DNA of 64,000 bases, taken from positions 1-64,000 of the forward strand of contig NZ_BOMW01000058.1 of assembly GCF_016862395.1 (NCBI RefSeq), given 5' to 3'. Made by a program: the position numbers and the translations under genes. Below are positions 1 to 7,498 of this stretch, one piece after another; the stretch's first letter is position 1; every line of letters starts with the position of its first letter. Origin of the DNA: Actinoplanes siamensis (GTDB taxonomy: Bacteria; Actinomycetota; Actinomycetes; Mycobacteriales; Micromonosporaceae). Below the pieces are notes generated by a model. The model did no database searches. It saw nothing but the letters and a program-made list of their open reading frames with translations, and was not told the origin of the DNA.

Positions 1-258
1 CCGACCGCCTTGCCCGCCGCGTCCCCGCCGACCGGCCTGCTCCGGCCTGGTCGCACCCCCGGCCAGCTCCCGAAATAGGCGCTTTGGGGCACGCCGCGTC
101 ACGCCTTTCAAGAACAACCGCGACGCGCGGCAGTGTCACACGCAACCCGAGGTGCCGAAGACGGCATCGTCCATGTACCGTAAGACCCACGAGAGATGCC
201 TGACGTCATCGGGGCCCGCCTTCGGGCTGCCCCGAATTCTGTGCGAGGGGGTCGAGCC
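1..258. other. Leader region upstream of the DUF3073 gene, no gene seen
   Basis: I see no convincing coding sequence here. The reading frame of the DUF3073 gene stays open upstream to 196, but the extra residues look unrelated to the family and the ribosome binding site sits just before 259. The left edge of the window cuts this region. Confidence 0.4.
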
Positions 259-474
259 ATGGGGCGCGGCCGTGCTAAGGCCAAGCAGACGAAGGTGGCC
301 CGGGAGTTGAAGTATCACTCCCCGAACACCGACCTCACCGCCTTGCAGCGCGAACTGGCCGGGACACGCCAGTCCGACCGTCATTTCGACGACGACAACG
401 AAGAGTTCGTTGACGATGACGAGGATGACGCTGACGACGACCAGGATTCCTGGTCGCCTCCAAGGCGTATTTGA
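259..474 (+). CDS. DUF3073 domain-containing protein
   Basis: A 71-aa protein of unknown function found widely in actinobacteria. It begins MGRGRAKAKQTKVARELKY, the typical basic DUF3073 N-terminus, and continues with SPNTDL and LQREL, then a long acidic Asp/Glu tail (roughly residues 40-65) and a short basic end. The charge split suggests a nucleic-acid or ribosome-associated role, but that is inference. An in-frame start at 196 exists, but ATG 259 follows a GAGGGGG Shine-Dalgarno-like run at 245-250 and gives the family's usual length. As I recall, DUF3073 genes often lie beside purM in actinobacteria; here a two-gene RiPP locus lies between them. Confidence 0.85.
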   Translation: MGRGRAKAKQTKVARELKYHSPNTDLTALQRELAGTRQSDRHFDDDNEEFVDDDEDDADDDQDSWSPPRRI

Positions 475-484
475 CCCGTATTGC

Positions 485-516
485 ACAGAGCACGCGGCAT
501 GACCTGCGTGCTCTGT
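485..516. terminator. Hairpin terminator downstream of DUF3073 gene
   Basis: A perfect 11-bp stem (485-495 with 506-516, ACAGAGCACGC arm) closes a 10-nt loop ten bases after the DUF3073 stop codon. It is followed by a T/G-rich stretch, consistent with an intrinsic terminator that may work in both directions. Confidence 0.65.
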
Positions 517-553
517 TGTGTCGTGGTCATGAACTCCTAGCGGTCACAGCTGG

Positions 554-582
554 AGCCCACGCGGGCGATGTCCGCGTGGGCT
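554..582 (-). terminator. Hairpin terminator of the RiPP operon
   Basis: A perfect 11-bp stem (554-564 with 572-582, AGCCCACGCGG arm) and 7-nt loop lie 16 bases past the stop of the precursor gene on the minus strand. This marks the end of the maturase-precursor transcript and separates it from the convergent DUF3073 gene. Confidence 0.6.
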
Positions 583-598
583 TCGACCGAGCCTCGCT

Positions 599-889
599 TC
601 AGCGTGGCCGGTTGTTCCAGTTGTAGAACGTAGGAATGTTCTCGAAGTGGTTCCAGGCGCAGACCGCCGAGCCGCTGTCGGGCGAAGCCTCCTCGGCGCG
701 CTGCCGTCGGGCCGTTTCCGCCTCCGCGATGAGCGCGGCCAGCCCGTGCCGGGTGTCGTGCACCCGGGACGTCACCGGATCCGCCTCCACGACCAGCGCG
801 GCCAGCCCGTCCCGAGCGTCGTGCACCCGGGACGCCACCGGATCCGCCTCCACGTCGTCAGACAGCCGTGGGCTCGTGATCTCGGGCAT
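599..889 (-). CDS. amcA: Multi-cyclophane RiPP precursor peptide (AmcA-like)
   Basis: A 96-aa precursor peptide, the likely substrate of the radical SAM enzyme encoded just upstream. Residues 1-76 form an acidic, Ala-rich leader; residues 13-33 and 34-54 are a near-exact 21-residue tandem duplication (units start VEADPV and share SRVHD and GLAAL). The last 20 residues are very different and aromatic-rich: W79-N-H, F82-E-N, F88-Y-N and W91-N-N. Aromatic-x-Asn triads are the known substrates of three-residue cyclophane (triceptide) forming enzymes. One Cys (C77) precedes the core. ATG 889 overlaps the maturase 3' end by 32 nt in another frame, so translation is probably coupled. The AmcA name is from memory of the actinobacterial multi-cyclophane family; the RiPP role is well supported, the exact subfamily less so. 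Confidence 0.82.
   Translation of the reverse strand: MPEITSPRLSDDVEADPVASRVHDARDGLAALVVEADPVTSRVHDTRHGLAALIAEAETARRQRAEEASPDSGSAVCAWNHFENIPTFYNWNNRPR
728..853 (-). repeat. 63-bp tandem duplication in RiPP leader
   Basis: Two in-frame 63-nt copies (791-853 and 728-790) encode leader residues 13-33 and 34-54. They differ at only a few positions, suggesting a fairly recent duplication or conservation by function. Confidence 0.85.
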
Positions 890-1982
890 GGTCCAGCACT
901 CCCTCCAGTAGGCGAATCTTGCTGTTCCGGCAGTGGTTCGTCTCGGTGACGTCGAACCTGCCGTGCTCGAAGTAGCGGTTGGCCGCGTGGGCGCCGCCAC
1001 AGAAGCCGAAGTACGGGCAGCTCTGCCGGCACGCCTCGACCCCGCGCAGGAATTCGCCGATCCAGGGCGTGTCCGCCGCGGTCGCCAGGATCCGCCGCAG
1101 CGGGGTGGTCAGGACGTTGCCGCTGGTGAAGTCGCCGTACCGGGGATCGTGGAAACCGGCCAGCTCGGGGGAGAGCAACACCACCGAGCCGTCGTACGCG
1201 ATGGTCGGGATCGGATCCAGCCGACGGGGCAGCAACTCGTCGGCGGTGCCGTCGAGGACCGCCGCGGCGTACCGCAGCGTCCACTCCACCTCGCGCAGAT
1301 GTATCCGGGGCGCCTTGCGCCACGCGCCGACCAGCTCGGCCCAGAAGGCGCTGACCGCTGCCGGGTCGTGCCGGTTGAGCCGGAGGTTGACCCCCTCCTG
1401 CTCTTCCACGTTGATGCCGAGCACCTCGCAGCCCAGATCCAGGAAGTACTCGTAGAGCTCGGTGGCCACACCGGGTCGCGGGTCAGGCACCACGCAGAGT
1501 GTGGAGAACGGGATGCCGTGCCGCCGCAGCGCGCCGATCCCCTTGGCGATCAGGTCGTAGGCCGGCTTGCCGGCCCGGTCCACCCGGTCGCCGTTGCGCA
1601 CCGGCGGGCCGTCCACGCTCACGCTCACCCGGACGTCGTGCGCCCGGAAGAACTCGCACCAGGCGTCGTCGATCAGCGTGGCGTTGGTCTGCACGTGGTG
1701 CTCCACGCCTGCACCGAACGGCGCGAAGAGGGCGGCGAGGTGGGCCGCTCCGGCGGCCAGCGGCTCGCCGCCGTGCCAGACCACCGAGAAACGGCCGGCC
1801 CGGGCGTAACCGGCGACCTCGGCGGCCACCGCCTCGGCGACGGCCACCGGCATCCTCCGGTTCTCCCGGCGGAACGGCAGGTAACAGTATTTGCAGGCTA
1901 GGTTGCACAGAGTAGTCGGCTGCATGACGACGTAACCTGGTTCCGCCGAGATGCCCCGCATCCCGTTCCACGCGTCCGCCAT
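858..1982 (-). CDS. amcB: Cyclophane-forming radical SAM/SPASM peptide maturase (AmcB-like)
   Basis: A 374-aa radical SAM enzyme expected to join aromatic rings to nearby side chains in the adjacent precursor peptide. The CxxxCxxC motif for the [4Fe-4S]-SAM cluster is CNLACKYC near residue 30; the strand after it carries VVWHGGEPL (the GGE motif) and VSVDGP. The C-terminal third has a SPASM-type Cys set: CRQSC, then YFGFCGG, then a final Cys in TETNHC, suiting auxiliary Fe-S clusters. GTG 2018 is in frame, but ATG 1982 has a perfect GGAGG at 6-7 nt spacing, so I chose it. The precursor gene overlaps its 3' end and no transporter or protease follows. Radical SAM/SPASM identity is near certain; the AmcB assignment rests on the precursor's WxN/FxN core and remembered family features. 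Confidence 0.88.
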   Translation of the reverse strand: MADAWNGMRGISAEPGYVVMQPTTLCNLACKYCYLPFRRENRRMPVAVAEAVAAEVAGYARAGRFSVVWHGGEPLAAGAAHLAALFAPFGAGVEHHVQTNATLIDDAWCEFFRAHDVRVSVSVDGPPVRNGDRVDRAGKPAYDLIAKGIGALRRHGIPFSTLCVVPDPRPGVATELYEYFLDLGCEVLGINVEEQEGVNLRLNRHDPAAVSAFWAELVGAWRKAPRIHLREVEWTLRYAAAVLDGTADELLPRRLDPIPTIAYDGSVVLLSPELAGFHDPRYGDFTSGNVLTTPLRRILATAADTPWIGEFLRGVEACRQSCPYFGFCGGAHAANRYFEHGRFDVTETNHCRNSKIRLLEGVLDHARDHEPTAV

Positions 1983-2059
1983 CGCGCACCTCCGTCCGGC
2001 ATCCGGCACCCGTGACACAGGGCCAGGCTAGGCCTCGCGGTCCACACTCCAATGCGAAA

Positions 2060-2094
2060 GATCCGCATGCGCCGGACATCGGCGCACGCGGATC
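2060..2094 (-). terminator. Hairpin terminator downstream of purM
   Basis: A 14-bp stem (2060-2073 with 2081-2094, one G-T pair) and 7-nt loop lie 53 nt past the purM stop on the minus strand, followed by CTTTCG. It separates purF-purM from the RiPP operon, whose promoter must lie between 1983 and 2060. Confidence 0.6.
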
Positions 2095-2146
2095 ATTTCA
2101 CTTCCGCCCGTCGCGAACCAGGCTCGCGACAAGGGATCACCCAGCG

Positions 2147-3295
2147 TCAGCCCCGGGTGTACGAACCCATCATCTGCACCTCGCCGGCGCCCTCCACGAC
2201 CTCGCCGACCTGCCACGCCTCCACGCCGCGGCCGGCCAGGTAGGCCATGGCCCGGTCCGCGTCGTCGGAGGAGACGATCGCGAACATGCCGACGCCCATG
2301 TTGAAGGTGGCCTCCATCTCCGTGTCCTCGATCCGGCCCTTGGCCTGGATCAGGTCGAAGATCGGCTGCGGGCGCCAGGTGGAGCGGTCCACCACGGCGT
2401 CCATGGTGCCCGGCAGCACCCGGTTCAGGTTGCCCGGGATGCCGCCGCCGGTGACGTGCGAGAACGCCCGGACGTCGGTCTCCTCGATCAGGCCCAGGCA
2501 GTCCTTGGCGTAGATCTTGGTGGGGGTGAGCAGTTCCTCGCCCAGGGTGCGCGAGGTGCCGAAGTCGTCGACCACCGTGTCCAGGCGCATCCGGCCGGCG
2601 CCCAGCAGCACGTGCCGGACCAGCGAGTAGCCGTTGGAGTGCAGGCCGGAGGAGCGCATCGCGATCACCGCGTCGCCCAGCTCGACCCGCTCCTTGCCGA
2701 GGATCTCACTCTCCTCGACCACGCCGACGCCGGTGGCGGAGACGTCGTACTCGTCCGGGCGCAGCACGCCGGGGTGCTCGGCGGTCTCGCCGCCGAGCAG
2801 GGCACAGCCGGCGTAGCGGCAGCCGTCCGCGATGCCCGCGCCGATCTCGGCGATCTTGTCCGGCACGACCTCGCCGCAGGCGATGTAGTCGAGCAGGAAC
2901 AGCGGCTCGGCGCCGCAGGCGACCAGGTCGTCGACGACCATGGCGACCAGGTCGATGCCGATCGTGTCGTGGATGTCGAGCTGCTGGGCGATGACCAGCT
3001 TGGTGCCCACGCCGTCGGTGGACGAGGCCAGGATCGGGCTGGAGTACTTCGCGGTGTTCAGCCGGAACAGGCCGGAGAAGCCGCCCAGGTCACCCATCAC
3101 CTCGGGCCGGGTGGTCTTCTTCACCTTGGACTTGAGCAGCTCGACCGCCCGATCGCCGGCGTCGATCGACACACCCGCCGCCGCGTACGTCGCGGAGCGC
3201 TTGCGCGGTCCACGAACGGCGCCCGCCGTCCACGGCTGTCGGTCGCCGCCCTCAGCGCCGTTCGATCCGGCACTGCGCTCGGACACGTGCGTCAC
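2147..3295 (-). CDS. purM: Phosphoribosylformylglycinamidine cyclo-ligase PurM (AIR synthetase)
   Basis: Converts FGAM plus ATP to aminoimidazole ribotide, the fifth step of purine synthesis, in the cytoplasm. The 382-aa product shows family landmarks in order: the YAAAGVSIDAG start, SSTDGVGTK, DDLVACGAEPLFLLDY, GGETAEHPG, SGLHSNGYSL and the late HVTGGGIPGN. The N-terminus is about 35 residues longer than in E. coli. GTG 3295 (VTHVSERS) was chosen because AAGGGGAG lies just upstream; the open frame continues upstream into purF antisense. It follows purF by 34 nt on the same strand, so the two are surely one transcript. Confidence 0.97.
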   Translation of the reverse strand: MTHVSERSAGSNGAEGGDRQPWTAGAVRGPRKRSATYAAAGVSIDAGDRAVELLKSKVKKTTRPEVMGDLGGFSGLFRLNTAKYSSPILASSTDGVGTKLVIAQQLDIHDTIGIDLVAMVVDDLVACGAEPLFLLDYIACGEVVPDKIAEIGAGIADGCRYAGCALLGGETAEHPGVLRPDEYDVSATGVGVVEESEILGKERVELGDAVIAMRSSGLHSNGYSLVRHVLLGAGRMRLDTVVDDFGTSRTLGEELLTPTKIYAKDCLGLIEETDVRAFSHVTGGGIPGNLNRVLPGTMDAVVDRSTWRPQPIFDLIQAKGRIEDTEMEATFNMGVGMFAIVSSDDADRAMAYLAGRGVEAWQVGEVVEGAGEVQMMGSYTRG

Positions 3296-3329
3296 GGTTC
3301 TCCCCTTAGCGGTTCTGCAGACAAAAAGA

Positions 3330-4937
3330 TCACGGGTGGTGCAGCGCCGAGGCGCCGCCCGGACTGGCGACCAGCGGCGCCGGTGCCGCGTGGTCGTCCG
3401 GGTGCTCGCGGGCCTCGTAACCGGCCTCGAGCCCGGTGACGGCGGCCTCGGCCACCTCGTCCGAGGCGTTCGGCATGGCGACCCGCCGGCCGACACCCTC
3501 CAGCACGTGCTTGCCGATCAGATCGGCGGTCGGCAGCTCGATCGGGTACTGCCCGTCGAAGCAGGCCATGCAGAGCCGTGACTTCGGCTGCTCGGTGGCC
3601 TGGACCAGGCCGTCCAGCGAGACGTAGCCCAGGCTGTCGGCGCCGATCGAGCGGCGGATGCCGTCGATCTCCAGACCGTTCGCGATCAGCTCGGCGCGGG
3701 TGGCGAAGTCGATGCCGTAGAAGCACGGCCACTTCACCGGCGGCGACGAGATCCGCACATGGATCTCGAGGGCGCCGGCCTCGCGCAGCATCCGGATCTG
3801 GGCGCGCTGGGTGTTGCCCCGCACGATCGAGTCGTCGATCACCACGATCCGCTTGCCGCGGACCACCTCGCGCAGCGGGTTCAGCTTGAGCCTGATCCCG
3901 AGCTGGCGGATGGTCTGCGAGGGCTGGATGAAGGTACGCCCGACGTACGCGTTCTTCATGAAGCCGGCGCTGTACGGGATGCCGGAGGCCTCCGCGTAGC
4001 CGATCGCGGCCGGGATGCCGGACTCCGGCACGCCGATCACCAGATCCGCCTCGACCGGGTGTTCCTTGGCCAGCTTGCGGCCGACCTCGACCCGCGCGGC
4101 GTAGATGTTGCGGCCGGCGATCGTGGTGTCCGGGCGGGCCAGGTACACGTACTCGAAGAGGCAGCCCTTGGGCTCCGGGGCGGCGAACCGCGAGGAGCGC
4201 AGGCCGTGCTCGTCGATCGCGATGATCTCGCCGGGCTCCACCTCGCGGACGAAGCTGGCGCCGGTGATGTCCAGCGCGGCGGTCTCGCTGGCGACCACCC
4301 AGCCGCGCTCCATCCGGCCCAGCACCAGCGGGCGCACGCCCTGCGGGTCGCGCGCCGCGTAGAGCGTGTGCTCGTCCATGAAGACGAAGCTGAATGCCCC
4401 GCGCAGGGTGGGCAGCACCTCCAGCGCCGCGGCCTCGACCGACAGGTCCGGGCGGCCGGCCAGCAGCGTGGTGACAAGCATGGTGTCCGATGTCGCGTCG
4501 CCCACCTCGAGGCCGCGGCCGGCGACCTCCTTGGCCAGCTCGGCGGTGTTCACCAGGTTGCCGTTGTGGGCCAGGGCGATGGTCGTGCCGGCCGTGGTGG
4601 CCCGGATCGTCGGCTGCGCGTTCTCCCAGTTGGAGCCGCCGGTCGTGGAGTACCGCGCGTGGCCGATGGCCAGGTGGCCGCGCAGACTGGCCAGAGTGGG
4701 CTCGTCGAACACCTGGGAGACCAGGCCGACGTCCTTGTAGACCACGACACCGGAACCGTCGCTCACCGCGATGCCGGCGGCCTCCTGGCCCCGGTGCTGG
4801 AGTGCGTACAGCCCGAAGTACGTGAGTTTGGCGACCTCTTCCTCGGGGGCCCAGACACCGAAGACGCCACAGGCGTCCTGGGGGCCGCGTTCCTGGGGGT
4901 CGAGATCGTCGGTCAGTCGGCCGTCGCCTCGGGGCAC
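3330..4937 (-). CDS. purF: Amidophosphoribosyltransferase PurF
   Basis: Catalyses the first committed step of purine synthesis, PRPP plus glutamine to phosphoribosylamine. The 535-aa protein is of the B. subtilis Fe-S type. A short N-terminal propeptide ends before C23 (DACGVFG), the nucleophile of the glutaminase (Ntn hydrolase) domain, followed by LQHRGQE. The PRTase domain carries VVIDDSIVRG, the PRPP loop. Cys residues in GCLFEYVY, PCFYGIDF and RLCMACFDG match the [4Fe-4S] ligand set of that type. GTG 4937 follows GGGAG at about 8 nt. It leads the purF-purM unit and lies downstream of a sterol-carrier-like gene on the same strand. Confidence 0.97.
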   Translation of the reverse strand: MPRGDGRLTDDLDPQERGPQDACGVFGVWAPEEEVAKLTYFGLYALQHRGQEAAGIAVSDGSGVVVYKDVGLVSQVFDEPTLASLRGHLAIGHARYSTTGGSNWENAQPTIRATTAGTTIALAHNGNLVNTAELAKEVAGRGLEVGDATSDTMLVTTLLAGRPDLSVEAAALEVLPTLRGAFSFVFMDEHTLYAARDPQGVRPLVLGRMERGWVVASETAALDITGASFVREVEPGEIIAIDEHGLRSSRFAAPEPKGCLFEYVYLARPDTTIAGRNIYAARVEVGRKLAKEHPVEADLVIGVPESGIPAAIGYAEASGIPYSAGFMKNAYVGRTFIQPSQTIRQLGIRLKLNPLREVVRGKRIVVIDDSIVRGNTQRAQIRMLREAGALEIHVRISSPPVKWPCFYGIDFATRAELIANGLEIDGIRRSIGADSLGYVSLDGLVQATEQPKSRLCMACFDGQYPIELPTADLIGKHVLEGVGRRVAMPNASDEVAEAAVTGLEAGYEAREHPDDHAAPAPLVASPGGASALHHP

Positions 4938-5067
4938 CTGCTCGCTCCCTCATGTCGGATCTGCGCGAACTGCTCGAAGCGCCGACCAATCCGAACCGCT
5001 GGTCCGCCCGAACTCCGCTCGCTCCGATCGCCAAGTGTACGCGAGCCCAGTGGGACCCGGCCCGGGC

Positions 5068-5430
5068 TCATTCCGGGGTCAGCGGCAGGTAGTCGGTCAG
5101 ATCGGTGCGGATTCCGCTGGCTCGGAGACGTCCGTCACGGACCGCTTCTGCCCATCCCACGCGCCCGGTGGCCACCAGCAGCCACGTCACCGGATCCGTT
5201 TCGACCACATTGGGCGGTGTGCCGCGGGTGTGGCGTGGACCGGGTACGCACTGAATCGCACCGAAAGGTGGAATCCGGACCTCAACCGATCGGCCAGGCG
5301 CTCGCCGGGACAACTCGGTCAACAGCGCTCGGACCGCGTCACGCAGGACCGTCCGGTCAAGTTCGGCACCCTGGTCCAGCGCGTCCAGCGCCGCGGACAC
5401 CGGCTCGGATTTATTGTGCGCAGGCGACAT
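5068..5430 (-). CDS. Sterol carrier family protein (SCP_3-like), purF neighbour
   Basis: A 120-aa actinobacterial protein of the bacterial sterol-carrier-protein orthologue family. Recognisable blocks are VEVRIPPFGA, the very conserved GPRHTRGTPPNVVETDP, and a WLLVATGRVGWAEAV helix; the last part is DLTDYLPL. The fold would bind a hydrophobic ligand, but no function is established as far as I know. It reads in the same direction as purF, with about 130 nt between, a placement I remember in other actinobacteria. ATG 5430 is the only good start. Confidence 0.85.
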   Translation of the reverse strand: MSPAHNKSEPVSAALDALDQGAELDRTVLRDAVRALLTELSRRAPGRSVEVRIPPFGAIQCVPGPRHTRGTPPNVVETDPVTWLLVATGRVGWAEAVRDGRLRASGIRTDLTDYLPLTPE

Positions 5431-5583
5431 GTCGGGACGATACGACGCGGTTCACCGACAACAGCACACGCCCCTGGGTCGCGCAAAAGGCGTGTGGCAA
5501 GGCATAGTGGCCGACGGCGTAAAAGTCGCGGGAGATCTCACGGGCGAGTGACCGGGGACCGCGCGACACGGAAGGCGGTGGAC

Positions 5584-7395
5584 GTGACGACGCACCTACG
5601 AGGCCGGACAGCCCAGGCCGGTGCGTTCCTGGCGCTGGTCGTCGGCTTGGCGGCCGGTGTACCGACGGCTGCCCTGGCGGCCCCTCCAACCGTGACGGTC
5701 AACGCGTCATCGAACGACGCCAACTCCGGAAGTACTGTAACCGTGCGCTACACGGTCAGTAACCCGGGGGCCTCCACCGGAGGCGGCACCGTGGGCGGCA
5801 GCACGCCGGCGCCGAACGTGAACGTCTCGGTCTCGGTGAGTGGCGGCGCCACGTGTGCCGGCGACTGCGGGAACAACTCGGTCCCGGCGGGCGGCAAGGA
5901 GGGCACCTTCAGCGCCACCCTGACCCTGCCGAATGTCGCCGCGGGTCAGTCCAGGTCGGTCACCTTCACGGTGACCGCGGCCGGCGAGGAGACCACCACC
6001 CGGAGCACGACCATCAAGGTCAACGGCCCGGAGGCCCCGCAGAACGTCCGGCAGGTCTCCGGCCGGGTCAAGGACGGCTCGGGCAAGAGCCTGCCCGGCG
6101 CCACCGTGGGCATGTCGGACAGCAAGGGTCACCAGTACAGCACCACCACGAACGGCGACGGCGGCTTCTCCTTCACGTCCTCGGACGCGAACCCGATCGC
6201 CACCGGATCGATCACCGTCGGCGCGACGCTGGACGGCTACAAGGGCGCCAAGGCCACGGTCAACGGCAGCGCGGGCAAGAGCGTGACGGCGACGATCACG
6301 CTGAGGGCCTCGGCGGCCACCGCGTCGCCGTCGCCCAGCACGTCGGTGAGCGCCCCGGCCAGCGCCGAGGCGACCGACGAGGCCACCGACGAGGCCACCG
6401 ACGAGGAGACCACCCCGGCGAACACGCAGGCCGCGGACACGTCGAACGCGTCGGACGACAGCGGCGGCAGCTCCTGGCTGCTGATCGTGATGGGCGGCCT
6501 GCTGGTCGCGGCCGGCGTCGGCGCGATGGTGCTGGTCTGGATGCGCCGCAAGAACGCGGCGAACAGCGATCCGTCGGAGACCGGCACCAGCATCGGCGGC
6601 CCGAACGGCAGCCCGGCCGGCCCCGGCCGGTTCGGCGGCGCGGACGCCACCCGGGTGGCCGCGCCGGTGGGCGCCGGCAGCCGTGGCAACGACGCGACGA
6701 TGGTCGCCGGCGCCGGGATGGGCGGCGGTCTGGGCGACGCGCCTACGATGATCCACCGCCCGCCGGTCGAGGACGAGTTCCCCGATCCGTACGGCGCTCC
6801 CGTCCCGCCGCAGGGCGGCTTCCTCGGCGCGAACAACGGCCAGTGGGACGACCAGGGTGGCAACTACGGCGGCCCGCAGCAGGGCGGCGCCGCGGGCAAC
6901 TACGGCGGCGCGACAGGCGTCTACAACGCCCAGGACGACGGTTACGGCCAGCCCCAGCAGGGCCAGCAGCGCTACGACGAGCGCACCGGCATGTACCAGC
7001 CGGACAACGGCGGGTACGACGACCAGGGCGGCTACGGCGGCTACGACCAGGGTTACGGCCAGCAGCAAGGCGGCTACGACCAGGGTTACGGCCAGCAGCA
7101 AGGTGGCTACGACCAGGGCGGATACGGCCAGCAGCAAGGTGGCTACGACCAGGGTTACGGCCAGCAGCAAGGTGGCTACGACCAAGGTGGATACGGCCAG
7201 CAGCAAGGCGGCTACGACCAGGGTTACGGCCAGCAGGGCTACGGCAACCAGGGCTACGACCAGGGCGGCTACGACCAGCAGCAGCACCAGCCGAACAACG
7301 GTTACGGGCGTCAGCAGGGCGGTTACGATCAGCGCGGCGGGGCGTACGGCGGCCAGCCGGACCCGACTCGCCGTAACCGCGAGTGGGACGAGTGA
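5584..7395 (+). CDS. Secreted/anchored membrane protein with CARDB-like and carboxypeptidase-regulatory-like domains and Q/Y/G-rich cytoplasmic tail
   Basis: A 603-aa protein of unknown function. Residues 1-33 are a signal peptide ending ALAA. Residues 34 to about 155 look like a CARDB/DUF11-type Ig fold (VNASSNDANSGSTVTVRYTV). Residues about 157-242 resemble a carboxypeptidase regulatory-like domain (SGRVKDGSGKSLPGATV, DGGFSF). A Ser/Thr/Glu linker with ATDE repeats leads to one TM helix (about 297-320) ending in RRK, so the rest is cytoplasmic. Residues about 450-580 are low complexity, with tandem GGYDQGYGQQQ or GGYDQGGYGQQQ units. GTG 5584 is favoured over GTG 5578 because GGAAGG at 5570-5575 sits 8 nt upstream. 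It is the only + strand gene between the purF and purL blocks and ends in a strong terminator. The domain calls are by eye. Confidence 0.85.
   Translation: MTTHLRGRTAQAGAFLALVVGLAAGVPTAALAAPPTVTVNASSNDANSGSTVTVRYTVSNPGASTGGGTVGGSTPAPNVNVSVSVSGGATCAGDCGNNSVPAGGKEGTFSATLTLPNVAAGQSRSVTFTVTAAGEETTTRSTTIKVNGPEAPQNVRQVSGRVKDGSGKSLPGATVGMSDSKGHQYSTTTNGDGGFSFTSSDANPIATGSITVGATLDGYKGAKATVNGSAGKSVTATITLRASAATASPSPSTSVSAPASAEATDEATDEATDEETTPANTQAADTSNASDDSGGSSWLLIVMGGLLVAAGVGAMVLVWMRRKNAANSDPSETGTSIGGPNGSPAGPGRFGGADATRVAAPVGAGSRGNDATMVAGAGMGGGLGDAPTMIHRPPVEDEFPDPYGAPVPPQGGFLGANNGQWDDQGGNYGGPQQGGAAGNYGGATGVYNAQDDGYGQPQQGQQRYDERTGMYQPDNGGYDDQGGYGGYDQGYGQQQGGYDQGYGQQQGGYDQGGYGQQQGGYDQGYGQQQGGYDQGGYGQQQGGYDQGYGQQGYGNQGYDQGGYDQQQHQPNNGYGRQQGGYDQRGGAYGGQPDPTRRNREWDE
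7042..7290 (+). repeat. Tandem 33/36-nt coding repeats (GGYDQGYGQQQ)
   Basis: Six or so in-frame units of 33 or 36 nt encode the Gly/Tyr/Asp/Gln repeats. The units are almost identical in DNA (glycine-tyrosine-aspartate-glutamine codons ggc tac gac cag), indicating recent slippage or unequal crossover. Confidence 0.9.
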
Positions 7396-7404
7396 CCTGA
7401 TCCG

Positions 7405-7439
7405 AAAAAGGCCCCGCGCGATCCGCGCGGGGCCTTTTT
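7405..7439. terminator. Strong bidirectional intrinsic terminator
   Basis: A perfect 16-bp stem (7405-7420 with 7424-7439) of GC core flanked by A5 and T6 runs starts 9 nt after the membrane protein stop. The A-tract on one side and T-tract on the other let it terminate from either strand. Confidence 0.92.
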
Positions 7440-7455
7440 TCAGATGGCACAAAAA

Positions 7456-7488
7456 AAGCCGGCCGGGGAGGATCTCCGCGGCCGGCTT
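7456..7488 (-). terminator. Intrinsic terminator of the purSQL operon
   Basis: A 10-bp stem (7456-7465 with 7479-7488, AAGCCGGCCG arm) is followed on the minus strand by a run of seven T, just past the purL stop. Confidence 0.88.
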
Positions 7489-7498
7489 CGCGATCGGA

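Noticed and set aside
7042..7290. Possible CRISPR or minisatellite
   Set aside because: The repeats are in frame with a membrane protein and encode regular peptide units, so they are coding repeats.
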